Assembly: GCA_017480035.1 (NCBI GenBank)
Contig: JAFVBJ010000003.1
Coordinates: 1 to 64,000, forward strand
DNA: 64,000 bases
Reading direction: 5' to 3'
Source of the DNA: Candidatus Saccharimonadota bacterium
GTDB taxonomy: Bacteria > Patescibacteriota > Saccharimonadia > Saccharimonadales > Saccharimonadaceae
Below are positions 1 to 9,999 of the stretch, piece by piece. The notes below the pieces were generated by a model. It saw nothing but the letters and a program-made list of their open reading frames with translations. It was not told where the DNA came from and did no database searches. The position numbers and the translations under genes were made by a program. The first letter of the stretch is position 1. Each line of letters opens with the position of its first letter.

Positions 1-127
1 AAATCTAACCTCCCGCTACTAAGCCCGGAGTGTCAAGTACACGGTGAAACCCTGGTACCGCTCGACTTGGATGTATTCGGCACGCCGCCAGCATTCAGCC
101 TGAGCCAGGATCAAACTCTCCATTAAG
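1..127 (-). rRNA. 16S ribosomal RNA, 5' end (partial)
   Basis: Read on the minus strand, the segment contains the universal 5' motif GAGTTTGATCCTGGCTCAG followed by a recognisable GCTGGCGGCGTGCC and a CAAGTCGAGCGG stretch. This marks the start of small-subunit rRNA; the rest of the gene lies beyond the window edge. The mature 5' end is placed about eight bases upstream of GAGAGTTTGATCC by analogy with E. coli. Downstream of position ~100 of the rRNA the usually conserved GGCGGACGGGTGAGTAA is replaced by AGCGGGAGGTTAGATTT. This points to a divergent 16S or to the start of an insertion. Confidence 0.95.
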
Positions 128-179
128 AACTTCCGAAGAAGTCATAAATTCAAATTTGATTACTCAAATAAAAAACTGA

Positions 180-251
180 CGATGAAAATCGATAAGGCGA
201 AGCCTTGATTTTGCTTCGCAAAATCAGAAACGAAGTTTCCGATTTTCATCG
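180..251 (-). other. Perfect cloverleaf in the 16S rRNA leader
   Basis: A 12-bp outer stem (180-191 with 240-251, CGATGAAAATCG/CGATTTTCATCG) encloses three perfect hairpins packed almost without spacer: 194-206 (AAGGC/GCCTT), 207-225 (GATTTTGC/GCAAAATC) and 227-239 (GAAAC/GTTTC). Every loop is the triplet GAA or its complement TTC. A further CGGC-GGA-GCCG hairpin follows at about 256-266. The element lies between the rRNA promoter and the mature 16S 5' end, so it would be transcribed as leader RNA. A processing or antitermination structure, or a palindromic mobile element, are possible readings. Confidence 0.7.
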
Positions 252-357
252 AAGACGGCGGAGCCGGCTACGATGCTTTCGAAAAATTGCACAACTGAAT
301 TGTTAAAATTCTACAAACACTCGGAAATAAGACTCTCGCAGCTGTTTGATACTTCTC

Positions 358-386
358 ATCTTATAACAAACCCGAAATTAAGTCAA
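358..386 (-). promoter_or_regulatory. rRNA promoter
   Basis: On the minus strand TTGACT (386-381) and TAAGAT (363-358) are separated by 17 bases. The expected start near 351 gives a 16S leader of about 225 nt that includes the cloverleaf at 180-251. Confidence 0.65.
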
Positions 387-425
387 GACTTTTTTTCGAC
401 TTTTTTCAAAAAATCTTATTTTTCT

Positions 426-881
426 TTATAAAATGCGTCCGAATGTGATAAATTGCATCGCAAAAGCGATTAAAACCCCTACAATAAACCCGACGATCGC
501 CTGTGGAACTGTATGCCCCTCGACCAATTTCAACGGTTTCGCAGTCTGAGACTCTGACATTGAGACAATTTTATTAAGTAGTTTTCCCTGTTGCCCTACC
601 GCATATCGCACGTTCGTCGCATCATATACTATAATTACAGTCATCGCGACTGCTAACGCAAAAATTGCCGAGTCAAAACCGCACCTGAATCCAATCGTAA
701 GGGACGCGGCCGTAAAACAGGCCGTATGTGAAGATGGCATTCCGCCAGATTTCATCACGAGCTCAATTAATTCTGAAATTTTAATTTTCCCTTTTCGCAC
801 AATTAGAGCAATGATAATTTTTGTGCTCTGCGCTACAAACCACCCGAGCGTAAAAGCTAAAAGAATATAAAAGCTATCCAT
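426..881 (-). CDS. Divergent PAP2 (DUF212/YuiD-like) membrane protein
   Basis: The 151-residue product is mostly hydrophobic with four to five likely membrane segments. It carries the family hallmarks: GGMPSSHTA near residue 46 and EGHTVPQ near residue 121. DUF212 proteins are distant relatives of PAP2 phosphatases, and their activity is not well established. The length matches the family (about 150-160 residues). A TACAAT -10 box (888-893, minus strand) ends exactly six bases before the ATG, so the mRNA is probably leaderless and the start is well supported. Confidence 0.9.
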   Translation of the reverse strand: MDSFYILLAFTLGWFVAQSTKIIIALIVRKGKIKISELIELVMKSGGMPSSHTACFTAASLTIGFRCGFDSAIFALAVAMTVIIVYDATNVRYAVGQQGKLLNKIVSMSESQTAKPLKLVEGHTVPQAIVGFIVGVLIAFAMQFITFGRIL

Positions 882-910
882 AATCTTATTGTATCACATT
901 TCAAGGAGAT

Positions 911-977
911 CCCGTCTAGTATTCGAGGAAACGGTATAAAAGTATCTTTATTATACGAGAAATTATGACTAGACGGG
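911..977. repeat. 67-bp element bounded by 10-bp inverted repeats
   Basis: CCCGTCTAGT (911-920) and ACTAGACGGG (968-977) are perfect inverted repeats. The interior holds a second inverted pair, GTATAA/TTATAC, and a TATAAT-like box on the minus strand. It sits between the starts and ends of unrelated genes. It may be a folded RNA, an operator, or a small palindromic element; nothing decides between these. Confidence 0.45.
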
Positions 978-1033
978 AGAACGAAAAGGTATTGATGTTT
1001 TGAATATACATCCAATCTTCTCAGATTAGATGA

Positions 1034-2086
1034 CTATATAATGTGCGTCCTACTTTCCTTTCGTTTTTTCAAAATTGAAAATAGGAACCAGGTTGAAATT
1101 GCGCCGAGCGCAGCGCCTCCGAGAAAGAATGGCAGCCACCAGAGGTAGTTAATCTCCTTCTCACTCTTACCAAGCAACGGGACGTCAAGTGTAGTATCAC
1201 CACTCCCCTCATATACATCTTCATCGTCTTCATCTTCATCGAAATCTTCGCTATCCGTTTCTTCAACGGTACTTTTCACAAAACTTGCGACAGTCACAGC
1301 TTTTTCAATCGTTTCTGGCATTTCAGATGACACCATTTCGACTTTTTCATTATTTTCGAGTGTGGTCGGCTCTCTATCTATAGAATTATCACTTACCACA
1401 TCAGTATTCGGTTGTGTTTCCGGCTCATCTATCGAGTTATTCGTCGGTTCGCTCTCGGTCGTCGAACTCCCCGTATTTTTAATCTCAACATCTTTCAAAG
1501 TATATAAAATATTGTTATATTCCATTCCCGGCATAAAACTCAGAACATTACAGCTCTTCCCGTAGCTCCAAAAATATCCACAATCACCGTATTCAACCGA
1601 ATTAATCCATTTCGAGCCATCCGCCAGATTTACGATATAAAACAAATCCTTAAAAACATTATTTGTAAGACTTACTTCCGCATCCACTGTATAGTATTTC
1701 ACTCCCCCATCTTCCCTGTCCAAATACTCTGAAAATTGTTTTGTCCCATTCGAAAAAACTCTCTGAGACCAAGCATTCGTCGCACTTTCATACGAAAGAA
1801 TGTCCATACCCAAAATGTTCGTCGATCTATCTGCAATCCATCCCACTTCCACCCCTGAAATTTCCGCATTATTCGCGTCTGTGTTATAGAAAAATTCCAG
1901 CTGATTATTCGTCGGATCAATTTTTGATATATAAAACACCGGCGAACCACTATTATCAAGCGGCACATAATCATGCCCCGGATAAAGCTCACTCGCAAAC
2001 GCCGTATTCGGCACCAAATTCGATACCACCATCGCCGTCGCTACGGCTCCAACTTTTAATTTTTGCTTAATTTTTTGATAATGCAT
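1034..2086 (-). CDS. Secreted, C-terminally membrane-anchored surface protein of unknown function
   Basis: The 350-residue product starts with a signal peptide (basic MHYQKIKQKLK, hydrophobic stretch, AFA cleavage-like site near residue 31). An ectodomain of about 170 residues follows. Next comes a Thr/Ser/Glu/Asn-rich linker with a strongly acidic run (residues ~280-295), then one hydrophobic anchor (~315-338) and a basic KKRKESR tail. This is the architecture of a wall-spanning surface protein held by a C-terminal helix. I do not recognise the ectodomain. Upstream is a 43-bp promoter block identical to that of comM, plus shared 12-bp boxes. A GGAG Shine-Dalgarno precedes ATG at good spacing. 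A hairpin lies just past the stop (1010-1031). Confidence 0.8.
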   Translation of the reverse strand: MHYQKIKQKLKVGAVATAMVVSNLVPNTAFASELYPGHDYVPLDNSGSPVFYISKIDPTNNQLEFFYNTDANNAEISGVEVGWIADRSTNILGMDILSYESATNAWSQRVFSNGTKQFSEYLDREDGGVKYYTVDAEVSLTNNVFKDLFYIVNLADGSKWINSVEYGDCGYFWSYGKSCNVLSFMPGMEYNNILYTLKDVEIKNTGSSTTESEPTNNSIDEPETQPNTDVVSDNSIDREPTTLENNEKVEMVSSEMPETIEKAVTVASFVKSTVEETDSEDFDEDEDDEDVYEGSGDTTLDVPLLGKSEKEINYLWWLPFFLGGAALGAISTWFLFSILKKRKESRTHII

Positions 2087-2107
2087 TTAACTCCTTTTTT
2101 AAGTTAA

Positions 2108-2150
2108 CGCCGCATATTATCAAAAAAGTTTTATTTTGCAAGCATAAGCA
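2108..2150 (-). promoter_or_regulatory. 43-bp promoter block shared with comM
   Basis: The minus-strand sequence is identical over 43 bases to 12778-12820 in front of comM. It contains TGCTTATGC, a TTGCAA -35 box, a 16-base spacer and a TAATAT -10 box. It directs transcription into the surface-protein gene that begins at 2086. Confidence 0.75.
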
Positions 2151-2178
2151 CGAACTTTTTTCAGAAAATCTCAAAATA

Positions 2179-2338
2179 ACAGGGGTAGAAAAATCAAAAA
2201 ATCTTATAAAAATTCTTTCCCGCTTCCGCTTAAACAACAAAAATTTTTCAAAAAATGTCGAAATGTACACTTCTACCCCTGTAAAAAGTGTACACTCCTA
2301 GAGGTAGAACAAAAATGGACCCCTGCTAGAAGTGTACA
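2179..2338. promoter_or_regulatory. Operator-like cluster of repeated boxes
   Basis: ACAGGGGTAGAA (2179-2190) is the perfect inverse of TTCTACCCCTGT (2271-2282). TGTACACTT (2264-2272) is inverted at 2286-2294, and a third GTGTACA lies at 2332-2338. GGTAGAA (2303-2309) inverts TTCTACC (2271-2277). AAATGTACACTT and TTCTACCCCTGT recur exactly upstream of comM. The cluster lies between the 3' end of gyrA and the promoter of the surface-protein gene, and probably binds a regulator. Confidence 0.55.
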
Positions 2339-2366
2339 GAAGTCCATCTTTTTTCGCTAAAATTCG

Positions 2367-5054
2367 CTATTTTTCGGTTTTAGCGGAAGCTTTTTCTCCC
2401 TGTTCGGTCGATTCTTCTTCTTTTTCTTCCGGAAGCACAATTCCAAGCGATGCTACCGTATCACCATCCGCCATTTTCATAATGCGGACACCTTGCGTTG
2501 CACGTCCAAGTGTTGGAATTTCTTTCACAGCCACACGAATTGCTTGCCCCTTCGTTGACATCATAATTACCTCTGATGCCTCTGGGTCGAGCGTATGAAC
2601 AGCGACGATTGTACCAGTTTTCGCCGTGACTGCTGCAACTTTAATTCCAACTCCACCTCTCTTATGTGTCGGGAAGTTCGAAACTAACGTCGCTTTTCCG
2701 TATCCGTTCGCCGAAACTGCAATTAATTTCTGCTTCGGGTCGGTCACGATATCCATTCCAACCACTTCGTCTTTCGGTCGGAGTCTGATACCTCTGACGC
2801 CCATCGCTGAGCGGCCCATCGCTCTCACATCTGCCTCATTAAAGCGAATTGCTTGTCCAGCCGAAGTCGAAATAATCACGTCGTTCTTCCCTGTTGTTGC
2901 CTTCACCCATTTAAGCTCATCTCCTGGATCAAGCTTAATTGAAATCAAGCCATTCGAACGAACATTAAGATATTGCGAAATTGCAGTTTTCTTAATCGTA
3001 CCTTTCTTTGTACACATGAAAAGGAATCCTTCGTCGGTCGAAACGCCAGAATCTTCTTTAATCACCTCTGTCACTCTCTCATCCGGGTGCATATTGAGCA
3101 AGTTTACTGCTGCCGTTCCTTTTGCTTGAAGCGAAGCTTGCGGGATTTCATAAGCTTTCATCCTAAACATTCGCCCTTGGGAAGTAAAGAATAAGAGGAA
3201 ATCGTGGCTCGAAGCTGTAATAATCTGCGAAATCACATCCTCTTCTTTCGTCGTAATTCCTTTCTTGCCTTTTCCACCTCTGTTTTGACGGCGAAAATCG
3301 TTTTGTGAAACACGTTTGACATAGTTCTCTGCTGTCAGCAAAATCACTGACTCTTCCTCTGGGATAAGCTCTTCTTCCGAGAATTTTCCAAGTTCGTGAT
3401 TGAAAATCTTTGACTTTCTCTCGTCGCCATATTTTTCTTTCATCGCAAGAAGTTCTTCTTTAACTACGGCAAGAATCTTCATCTCATCAGCGAGAATTTC
3501 TTCATATTTTGCAATCAAAGCGTGGAGTTCTTTGAGTTCTTCCTCAATCTTATCACGTTCAAGACCTTGGAGACGGCGTAGTTGCATCGCGAGAATCGCG
3601 GCAGCTTGAATTTCTGAAAGACCAAATTTCTTCATGAGTTGCTTATCAGCATCATCATAAGATTCGCGAATCGTCTTAATTACCTCATCAATATTGTCAA
3701 GCGCAATCTTCAAACCTTCGAGGATATGAGCGCGTTCCTTCGCTTTCTTGAGGTCGTACTCTGTTCTTCTACGAATCACTTTCTGACGGTGCTTGATAAA
3801 TTCCGCGAGAATCTCTTTGAGACCCATCACACGAGGTTGAATTCCGTCAACGAGCGCCAAAACATTGTAATGGAACGTCGTCTGAAGGTCAGTCAGCTTA
3901 TAGAGTTGATTCAAAATCTTCTTTGGGAAGGCATCTTTCTTTAGTTCGACTACAACACGAACTTTACCGCGCGCCGATTCATCTCTTGCGTCTGCGATGT
4001 GAGTAATTTTCTTATCTATCACAAGTTGGCGCACCTTTTCAATAAACGCTTCCTTGCTCATACCGTAAGGCACTTCAGAAATCACAATGTTATAGCGACC
4101 ACCTTTTCTTTCTTCGATATTTGCTACTGCACGAATCGTCACCGAACCTTTACCTGTTGCGTAAGCCTGTTTCATCGGTTCACCACCGTAAACTTCCGCA
4201 CCAGTTGGGAAATCTGGGCCTTTAACATGCTTCATCAATTCTTCAAGGGTGATATCTGGATTATCAATCTGAGCTACGGTCGCATCAACCACTTCCGAAA
4301 GATTGTGTGGCGGAATATTTGTCGCCATACCGACCGCAATACCCATCTGACCGTTAAGAAGAATGTTAGGGAGTGCAGCTGGAAGAACTACTGGCTCCTT
4401 CTCTGTACCGTCGAAGTTATCACGAAAATCAACTGTTTCCTTCTCAATATCAGCGAGCAGTTCCGCTCCGACCTTATCCATACGAGCCTCAGTGTAACGT
4501 GAAGCAGCTGGCTCATCACCATCCATCGAACCGAAGTTACCTTGACCTTCGACGAGAGTATATCTCATCTTCCAAGGTTGTGCGAGGTTCACCATCGCAT
4601 CATAAATCGACGAATCACCGTGCGGGTGGTATTTACCCATCACTTCACCGACGATACGTGCCGATTTTACTGTTGCGTGTGGAGCTTTCCAGCCATTCTT
4701 CTGCATCGCATAAAGAATGCGGCGGTTAACAGGCTTAAGGCCATCACGCACATCTGGGAGTGCACGATCGATAATCACCGACATTGAGTAACGGATGAAC
4801 GAATCTTCCATCACGTTCTCAACTGTGAGCTCTTCTACGCCATCTGCCCCCTCAGTTGCGGTCAAACCGCCTACTTTTACGATTTCACCCTCATTAGCGT
4901 CAGAATCGCTCTCTGTGGCTTCATGGGTGTTTTCTTCACGGGTTCCACCTTTAGTAAACGTCTCATCTACCCCTTTATCGTCCGCGCTATCTGGAACTCC
5001 GGTGTTCTTCGAAACGTTTTTCTCATCTTCTGGGTTTTCTGATTTTTTCACCAT
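2367..5054 (-). CDS. gyrA: DNA gyrase subunit A
   Basis: GyrA cuts and rejoins DNA in the A2B2 gyrase that introduces negative supercoils. The 895-residue product carries the winged-helix breakage region ([18 protein letters not shown]) and the [10 protein letters not shown] segment with the catalytic tyrosine. The long coiled-coil region and the C-terminal beta-pinwheel follow. A GyrA-box-like QNRGGKG is present, which favours gyrase over topoisomerase IV. An acidic N-terminal extension of about 78 residues precedes the conserved core and is unusual. The gene follows gyrB after 13 bases and is surely co-transcribed. Confidence 0.97.
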   Translation of the reverse strand: MVKKSENPEDEKNVSKNTGVPDSADDKGVDETFTKGGTREENTHEATESDSDANEGEIVKVGGLTATEGADGVEELTVENVMEDSFIRYSMSVIIDRALPDVRDGLKPVNRRILYAMQKNGWKAPHATVKSARIVGEVMGKYHPHGDSSIYDAMVNLAQPWKMRYTLVEGQGNFGSMDGDEPAASRYTEARMDKVGAELLADIEKETVDFRDNFDGTEKEPVVLPAALPNILLNGQMGIAVGMATNIPPHNLSEVVDATVAQIDNPDITLEELMKHVKGPDFPTGAEVYGGEPMKQAYATGKGSVTIRAVANIEERKGGRYNIVISEVPYGMSKEAFIEKVRQLVIDKKITHIADARDESARGKVRVVVELKKDAFPKKILNQLYKLTDLQTTFHYNVLALVDGIQPRVMGLKEILAEFIKHRQKVIRRRTEYDLKKAKERAHILEGLKIALDNIDEVIKTIRESYDDADKQLMKKFGLSEIQAAAILAMQLRRLQGLERDKIEEELKELHALIAKYEEILADEMKILAVVKEELLAMKEKYGDERKSKIFNHELGKFSEEELIPEEESVILLTAENYVKRVSQNDFRRQNRGGKGKKGITTKEEDVISQIITASSHDFLLFFTSQGRMFRMKAYEIPQASLQAKGTAAVNLLNMHPDERVTEVIKEDSGVSTDEGFLFMCTKKGTIKKTAISQYLNVRSNGLISIKLDPGDELKWVKATTGKNDVIISTSAGQAIRFNEADVRAMGRSAMGVRGIRLRPKDEVVGMDIVTDPKQKLIAVSANGYGKATLVSNFPTHKRGGVGIKVAAVTAKTGTIVAVHTLDPEASEVIMMSTKGQAIRVAVKEIPTLGRATQGVRIMKMADGDTVASLGIVLPEEKEEESTEQGEKASAKTEK

Positions 5055-5067
5055 AGTCTATCCTTTC

Positions 5068-7047
5068 CTAGAAGTCCAAATCATCAAGGTCAACACTTGC
5101 TGCTCTTGATTGAATGAAGTTTTTACGCATTTCGACCTCTTGACCCATCAATTTGGTAAAGATTGCGTCTGCTTTTTCAGCATCTTCAATATTAACTCTA
5201 ATAATCGTTCTATTCTCTGGATTCATCGTTGTTTCCCAGAGTTGCGCCGCATCCATCTCGCCAAGACCTTTGAAGCGCTGTTGTGCAGTATATCCAGCCT
5301 GTTTGAAGCGTTCGTCTTCCTCATTTACTTTAGTCCCAGCCGCTTTTTTCTCATTTATTCGCTTCGTCAGCGTCGCCTCAAGCGCATCTTCATTATAGAT
5401 ATATTCAATCTTGCGCCCATTTCCAGTTCCCTTAATTAACCCGAAAAGTGGCGGTTTTGCAAGATAAACGTGGCCTTCTTTGATCAGTTCTGGCATATAT
5501 CTAAAGAAGAATGTCAAAAGAAGTGTCGAAATGTGTGCACCATCGACATCGGCATCTGTCATAAACACGATTTTATCGTACCTAAGCCCATTAATATCAA
5601 ATTGGTCGCCAATCCCTGTTCCAAGCGCCTTAATAAGAGAGACAATCTCGGCATTTGCATACATCTTATCAAGCCTTGCTCTCTCCGTATTAAGCACTTT
5701 ACCGCGAAGTGGCAAAATTGCTTGAATTGACGAATCGCGCCCCTCTTTTGCAGAACCTGCAGCGGAGTTACCCTCTACAATAAAGAGTTCACAGTTATCA
5801 CGAGATTTAGAACTACAATCAGCGAGCTTCGACGGCAAATTCAACCCATCAAACGCACCCTTGCGGATAACATTATCACGCGCCGCACGTGCCGCTTTGC
5901 GAGCACGAGCCGCAAGCGTTGCTTTTTGAACAATTTTCTTCGCAATTGCCGGATTTTCCTCAAGGTAGTAGCCAAAATATTCGCTCATTACCTTGTCGAC
6001 ATAGCCACGCACCTCTGGATTTCCGAGTTTATTCTTCGTTTGTCCTTCAAATTCCGGATTTGGCAACTTAACAGAGATAACTGCAACGAGACCCTCCTTT
6101 ATATCGTCCCCAGTCAGATTATCTTCTTTCTCTTTCAAGAGATTATTTTTACGAGCATAATCATTAATCACGCGGTTAAGGGCCGTTCTGAAACCAACTA
6201 CGTGCGTGCCACCATCAGGAGTCAACACGTTGTTTGCAAATGGTTTCATCGTCTCTGCGAAAGTATCATTATATTGTACTGCGATTTCAACTTCAGAATC
6301 TTCAATCTGTTTATCAACATAGAAAATACTGTCCGCGAGCACCTCTTTACCGTTATTAAGACGTTTCACATAGCTCGAGATACCACCTTCGAAATAAAAG
6401 CTCTCTCTCGCCCCTGTTCTTTCGTCTGAAACTTCAATCAAAATTCCTTTCGTCAGATATGCTTGGTGTCTTGCATAGTGCGAAACCCAATCATAATCAA
6501 AGGTCGTCGTCTCTTTAAAGATTGTCGGATCTGGATAGAATGTAATGCTTGTTCCCTGTTTTTGTGTTTTTCCTTGTATTTGCAAGTCTGAGGTCGGCTT
6601 ACCAGTATCAAATTCAATATGATGAATTTTTCCATCCCTATAAACTTCTGCCACCATGTGCGTCGAAAGTGCGTTCACCACCGACGAACCCACGCCGTGA
6701 AGACCAGATGAGACTTTATATCCGCCTCCACCGAACTTACCTCCAGCGTGCAACACCGTGAGTACCGTCTCAAGCGTCGACTTATGAGTTTTCGGGTGTA
6801 AATCTACCGGAATACCACGTCCGTTATCATCTACTCTCACACCCCCATCACTCAGCAGTGTGATTGATACTTTACTCGCATAACCCGCAATCGCTTCATC
6901 GATGGAGTTATCCGCAATCTCTTTAATCAAGTGATGGAGACCGTCATAACCTGTTGATCCGATGTACATACCAGGACGGACACGAACCGGCTCAAGACCT
7001 TCAAGCACCTGAATCTCAGAGCTGTCATACTCTTCTTTCTTTGCCAT
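5068..7047 (-). CDS. gyrB: DNA gyrase subunit B
   Basis: GyrB is the ATPase and TOPRIM half of gyrase. The 659-residue product has the GHKL ATP-binding motifs (EIADNSIDEA, DNGRGIPV, GLHGVGSSVVNALS). It also has the TOPRIM/Mg-binding motifs (EGNSAAGSAKEGRD, DADVDGAHI) and the closing GEMDAAQLWETTMNPENR segment. The length is typical of the short GyrB class without the E. coli insertion. The start ATG has an AAGG Shine-Dalgarno. A strong promoter lies at 7123-7151. Confidence 0.97.
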   Translation of the reverse strand: MAKKEEYDSSEIQVLEGLEPVRVRPGMYIGSTGYDGLHHLIKEIADNSIDEAIAGYASKVSITLLSDGGVRVDDNGRGIPVDLHPKTHKSTLETVLTVLHAGGKFGGGGYKVSSGLHGVGSSVVNALSTHMVAEVYRDGKIHHIEFDTGKPTSDLQIQGKTQKQGTSITFYPDPTIFKETTTFDYDWVSHYARHQAYLTKGILIEVSDERTGARESFYFEGGISSYVKRLNNGKEVLADSIFYVDKQIEDSEVEIAVQYNDTFAETMKPFANNVLTPDGGTHVVGFRTALNRVINDYARKNNLLKEKEDNLTGDDIKEGLVAVISVKLPNPEFEGQTKNKLGNPEVRGYVDKVMSEYFGYYLEENPAIAKKIVQKATLAARARKAARAARDNVIRKGAFDGLNLPSKLADCSSKSRDNCELFIVEGNSAAGSAKEGRDSSIQAILPLRGKVLNTERARLDKMYANAEIVSLIKALGTGIGDQFDINGLRYDKIVFMTDADVDGAHISTLLLTFFFRYMPELIKEGHVYLAKPPLFGLIKGTGNGRKIEYIYNEDALEATLTKRINEKKAAGTKVNEEDERFKQAGYTAQQRFKGLGEMDAAQLWETTMNPENRTIIRVNIEDAEKADAIFTKLMGQEVEMRKNFIQSRAASVDLDDLDF

Positions 7048-7122
7048 CTCTTTTCCTTTTATTATTTTCTATCCCAGATACCGTGGGTTATCCCACCGAT
7101 TACCTCTCTTGTATCTTTATTA

Positions 7123-7151
7123 AGTATAGCCCTTGTGGTATTAAAAGTCAA
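7123..7151 (-). promoter_or_regulatory. gyrB-gyrA promoter
   Basis: On the minus strand TTGACT (7151-7146) and TATACT (7128-7123) are 17 bases apart. The leader of about 70 nt contains a GTGGG-ATAA-CCCAC hairpin before the gyrB start. Confidence 0.75.
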
Positions 7152-7170
7152 GCAAAAATCCCCTTTTGAC

Positions 7171-7202
7171 GCGTTGAGAGGCGTTCTAAGGCCCCTCAAC
7201 GC
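7171..7202 (-). terminator. Hairpin between the ATPase gene and gyrB promoter
   Basis: GCGTTGAG (7171-7178) pairs with CTCAACGC (7195-7202), with further GC pairs inside. It lies just beyond the 3' end of the gene ending at 7243, but the T-tract is weak. Termination is inferred from position. Confidence 0.4.
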
Positions 7203-7242
7203 CCAAAGTGCTATAATTTTACGTTTTTATTTCAAAATCGCT

Positions 7243-9999
7243 TTAGTGCAATTTTATGACGTCCCCGTCGTGCATCTTATCTTTTTCGCGCTTATCCTTG
7301 CGCTCTAGTGCCGCTAACTGTTCTTCCGCTTGTTCTACGGCCTCTTTCGACGGCTGAACCTTAAATTTATCAAGATAATTTGGGCGTTTTGGCACCTGCA
7401 CCGATGCCCCAGCCTGTTTCGGCGTTAGTAATTGCTCTTCTTCATCTGTCGCTTCTCTTAACATCGACTTTCTTTCCGCCCCCGAACCCCCTGGCAGTGC
7501 GTTCACCAACTCTTCCGCTTTCTCTGTCGCCATCTTCGGCTCAGGCTTCTTCACGGTCATTCTCTCATTAATCTCCCGCTCCACCTCTGCAATCGGACGA
7601 CCATATTTTGTCGCTGAATAATTCTTCAAACTTGCAAACACATCAGGATTCTCCTCCCCAATCGGCGGCAGAAGATTCATCGTGAACGGGTCGGTTTGCA
7701 TGTCATACATCATCACTCTTGCAATTGCGTGATAGTTCGGCTGTTTACTGAGATCTTCCGCCTTAAATGTCGGCGCAAATACCTTCTCCATAATCTCCGC
7801 ATCCGTCACACCGATACGCCCCACGATATAAGTTCCAACGTTTCCTAGCACTGCCTCTCTAATCTTATCTGTTAGCTGTGTCATAAACTGGTTCGCAATA
7901 AAGAGATTCAAACGGAACTTCCTCGCCTCTGATAAAATCGACTCAAAACTCTCTGTTGAGAAGTTCTGGAACTCATCCACAAACAAACAGAAATCCTTAC
8001 GCTCATTCTCTGGTGTATCAACCCTGCTCATCGCTGCTGCTTGGAATTTCATTACAAAAATCATACCGAGTAGCTTCGAATTCATTTCCCCGAGCTTACC
8101 CTTAGAGAGATTCACGAGCAAAATCTTCTGTCCGTCCATCACTTCTCTAATATTAAACCCAGATTTAATCTGTCCAAGCACACATTTCATCATTCTGTTC
8201 GAGATGAACGGAGACCATTTCGAGTTAAACCAGGTCACAACTTCGCCCGCGTCATTTGATTTTTGACTTGCCGGGAACTCTTTTGTCCAATAATCATAGA
8301 CATTCTTATCTGTCACATATTTCAATTTTGATTTCACAAACTCCGGGTCAATAAAACATTTCGGAATATCAATAAACGTTGCACCTTTCGGGTCCGACAT
8401 CAAAAGAATCGCCGCATTCCTAAACATCTGCTCACCTCTCGGGCCAAAAATACCAGTATGCCCCGGATCATAAAGTGAATAAAGCATATTAATCCCCTCT
8501 TGAACGATGAAATCCTTCTGGTCTTCAGTTTGCCATTCAAACATATTCATCCCAATCGGATTCTCGAGATCGCTCGGGTCAAAATAAATCACATCATCAA
8601 TCCTATCTGGTGGCACCATCGACAAAAGCTCCTCTGTCACGTCCCCATGCGGATCAATAAACGCGAATCCTCGTCCATCCATCATATCTTGATAGGCGAT
8701 ATTCTTAAGAAATACCGATTTACCCATACCAGTAGCACCAATCACGTAAGTATGGCGACGACGGTCTTTCTGACCAAGACGGATTTCTTTTTTCTCCCCC
8801 CTATATTCGTTCACCCCCAGTATCACTCCATCATCCATCAATTTCGCTGGTCCATCAACCTGCTTCGTCTGTTGTCTTTCGACCCCAGATGACGGAATCG
8901 AATTTTGGCTCGGCAAATGAAAAATCGAAGCTAGCTCAACCGAATTTAGTATACAATTTTTGTTCGAACGCGGAAAATTATGGAAGATATAATCTGATGC
9001 GAGTTGTTCACTTTTCTTATTCAGATTATATTTAAAACCATTAAAAGTCTGTGAATCAAACTGCGAAAACGACGCTACGATTCCTCCGACAAGCGCTTCT
9101 GACCTCTGTTTTGAGCTTGTCGCCGCGATCACACGAATCAGCACTTCAAATCCCGGATATTTCGCCTTATTTTCAATCGCCTGAATTTCTTCTTGTTTTG
9201 GCTGCGAAAGCGGTTTGTTTTCGCCATCATCATATTTGTGTTCATCCGGAACTTCAAATGGAGCTTTTATCACATCCAAGAATAAATGTAGTATTCGCGT
9301 CGGTAAATTACTGCCATTCCAAGATTTTTTATTATCTTTAATATCCGAAACTTTTTGCTCGGCAATTTTTACCCATCCAGGTTGCGCCGGACGAAATAGT
9401 ACTTGCACTGCCATGCCTTCCCCGTCCTTCACCTTCGTCATCGCGTTTAAAATCGCTGTCTGGGCATCCCATTTTGAGTCCTCGTAGGTTGTAATCGGAT
9501 AGACATACTCTTTTTTCAGCTCAAATTCTCCCCCAGCAATCACCTCTGCTGTCATTCCGTCTTGGAAAATCACCTCTTGATCCCCCTCCTCAAGCCTCGC
9601 TGTCGGATAGGACGACACAATCGCCTGTTTTACTGTCTCCTCAAGTACTGCTGGTACCACCGCATAATATTTTACAAATTTCCCAACCGTAATAATATCA
9701 AATGAAAAATATCTCTGTCCGTAGAGTTTTGTGTCAAAACCCTTTTTCTTCAAAGTCGACGCAATAATTGAATACATCACCGTTGCCGCCGAAATTGCCT
9801 CCTCATTCACATCGCGCTCATCTCTGCCCCCAACCTCGATGTCATCTGTTGATGGTGGCAAATGAATCAAAAGTGGCACGAGTTTCAACTGTCTCTCATA
9901 ATCCTTCAGTTTTCGCTTATGGTTAAGATTTTTAACCACATACATAATCACCCCTGCGATTATCGCGAGCAATAAAATTAACGCCACCCAGAACGACAT
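7243..9999 (-). CDS. Membrane-anchored HerA/TraM-type DNA-pumping ATPase (type IV secretion-like)
   Basis: The 918-residue product has one N-terminal membrane helix (residues ~3-24) and a large N-terminal domain. A P-loop ATPase core follows, with Walker A GATGMGKS at ~421-428, a FIDPHGD segment, and a Walker B CLFVDE near ~690 followed by EARKFRLNLFIANQ. This pattern is typical of VirB4/TraG/HerA-like proteins annotated in CPR genomes as type IV secretion DNA-binding ATPases. A role in DNA or protein translocation is inferred. The start overlaps the stop of the upstream gene by one base (TAATG), so the two are translationally coupled. The C-terminal 100 residues are charged and probably disordered. 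Confidence 0.8.
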   Translation of the reverse strand: MSFWVALILLLAIIAGVIMYVVKNLNHKRKLKDYERQLKLVPLLIHLPPSTDDIEVGGRDERDVNEEAISAATVMYSIIASTLKKKGFDTKLYGQRYFSFDIITVGKFVKYYAVVPAVLEETVKQAIVSSYPTARLEEGDQEVIFQDGMTAEVIAGGEFELKKEYVYPITTYEDSKWDAQTAILNAMTKVKDGEGMAVQVLFRPAQPGWVKIAEQKVSDIKDNKKSWNGSNLPTRILHLFLDVIKAPFEVPDEHKYDDGENKPLSQPKQEEIQAIENKAKYPGFEVLIRVIAATSSKQRSEALVGGIVASFSQFDSQTFNGFKYNLNKKSEQLASDYIFHNFPRSNKNCILNSVELASIFHLPSQNSIPSSGVERQQTKQVDGPAKLMDDGVILGVNEYRGEKKEIRLGQKDRRRHTYVIGATGMGKSVFLKNIAYQDMMDGRGFAFIDPHGDVTEELLSMVPPDRIDDVIYFDPSDLENPIGMNMFEWQTEDQKDFIVQEGINMLYSLYDPGHTGIFGPRGEQMFRNAAILLMSDPKGATFIDIPKCFIDPEFVKSKLKYVTDKNVYDYWTKEFPASQKSNDAGEVVTWFNSKWSPFISNRMMKCVLGQIKSGFNIREVMDGQKILLVNLSKGKLGEMNSKLLGMIFVMKFQAAAMSRVDTPENERKDFCLFVDEFQNFSTESFESILSEARKFRLNLFIANQFMTQLTDKIREAVLGNVGTYIVGRIGVTDAEIMEKVFAPTFKAEDLSKQPNYHAIARVMMYDMQTDPFTMNLLPPIGEENPDVFASLKNYSATKYGRPIAEVEREINERMTVKKPEPKMATEKAEELVNALPGGSGAERKSMLREATDEEEQLLTPKQAGASVQVPKRPNYLDKFKVQPSKEAVEQAEEQLAALERKDKREKDKMHDGDVIKLH

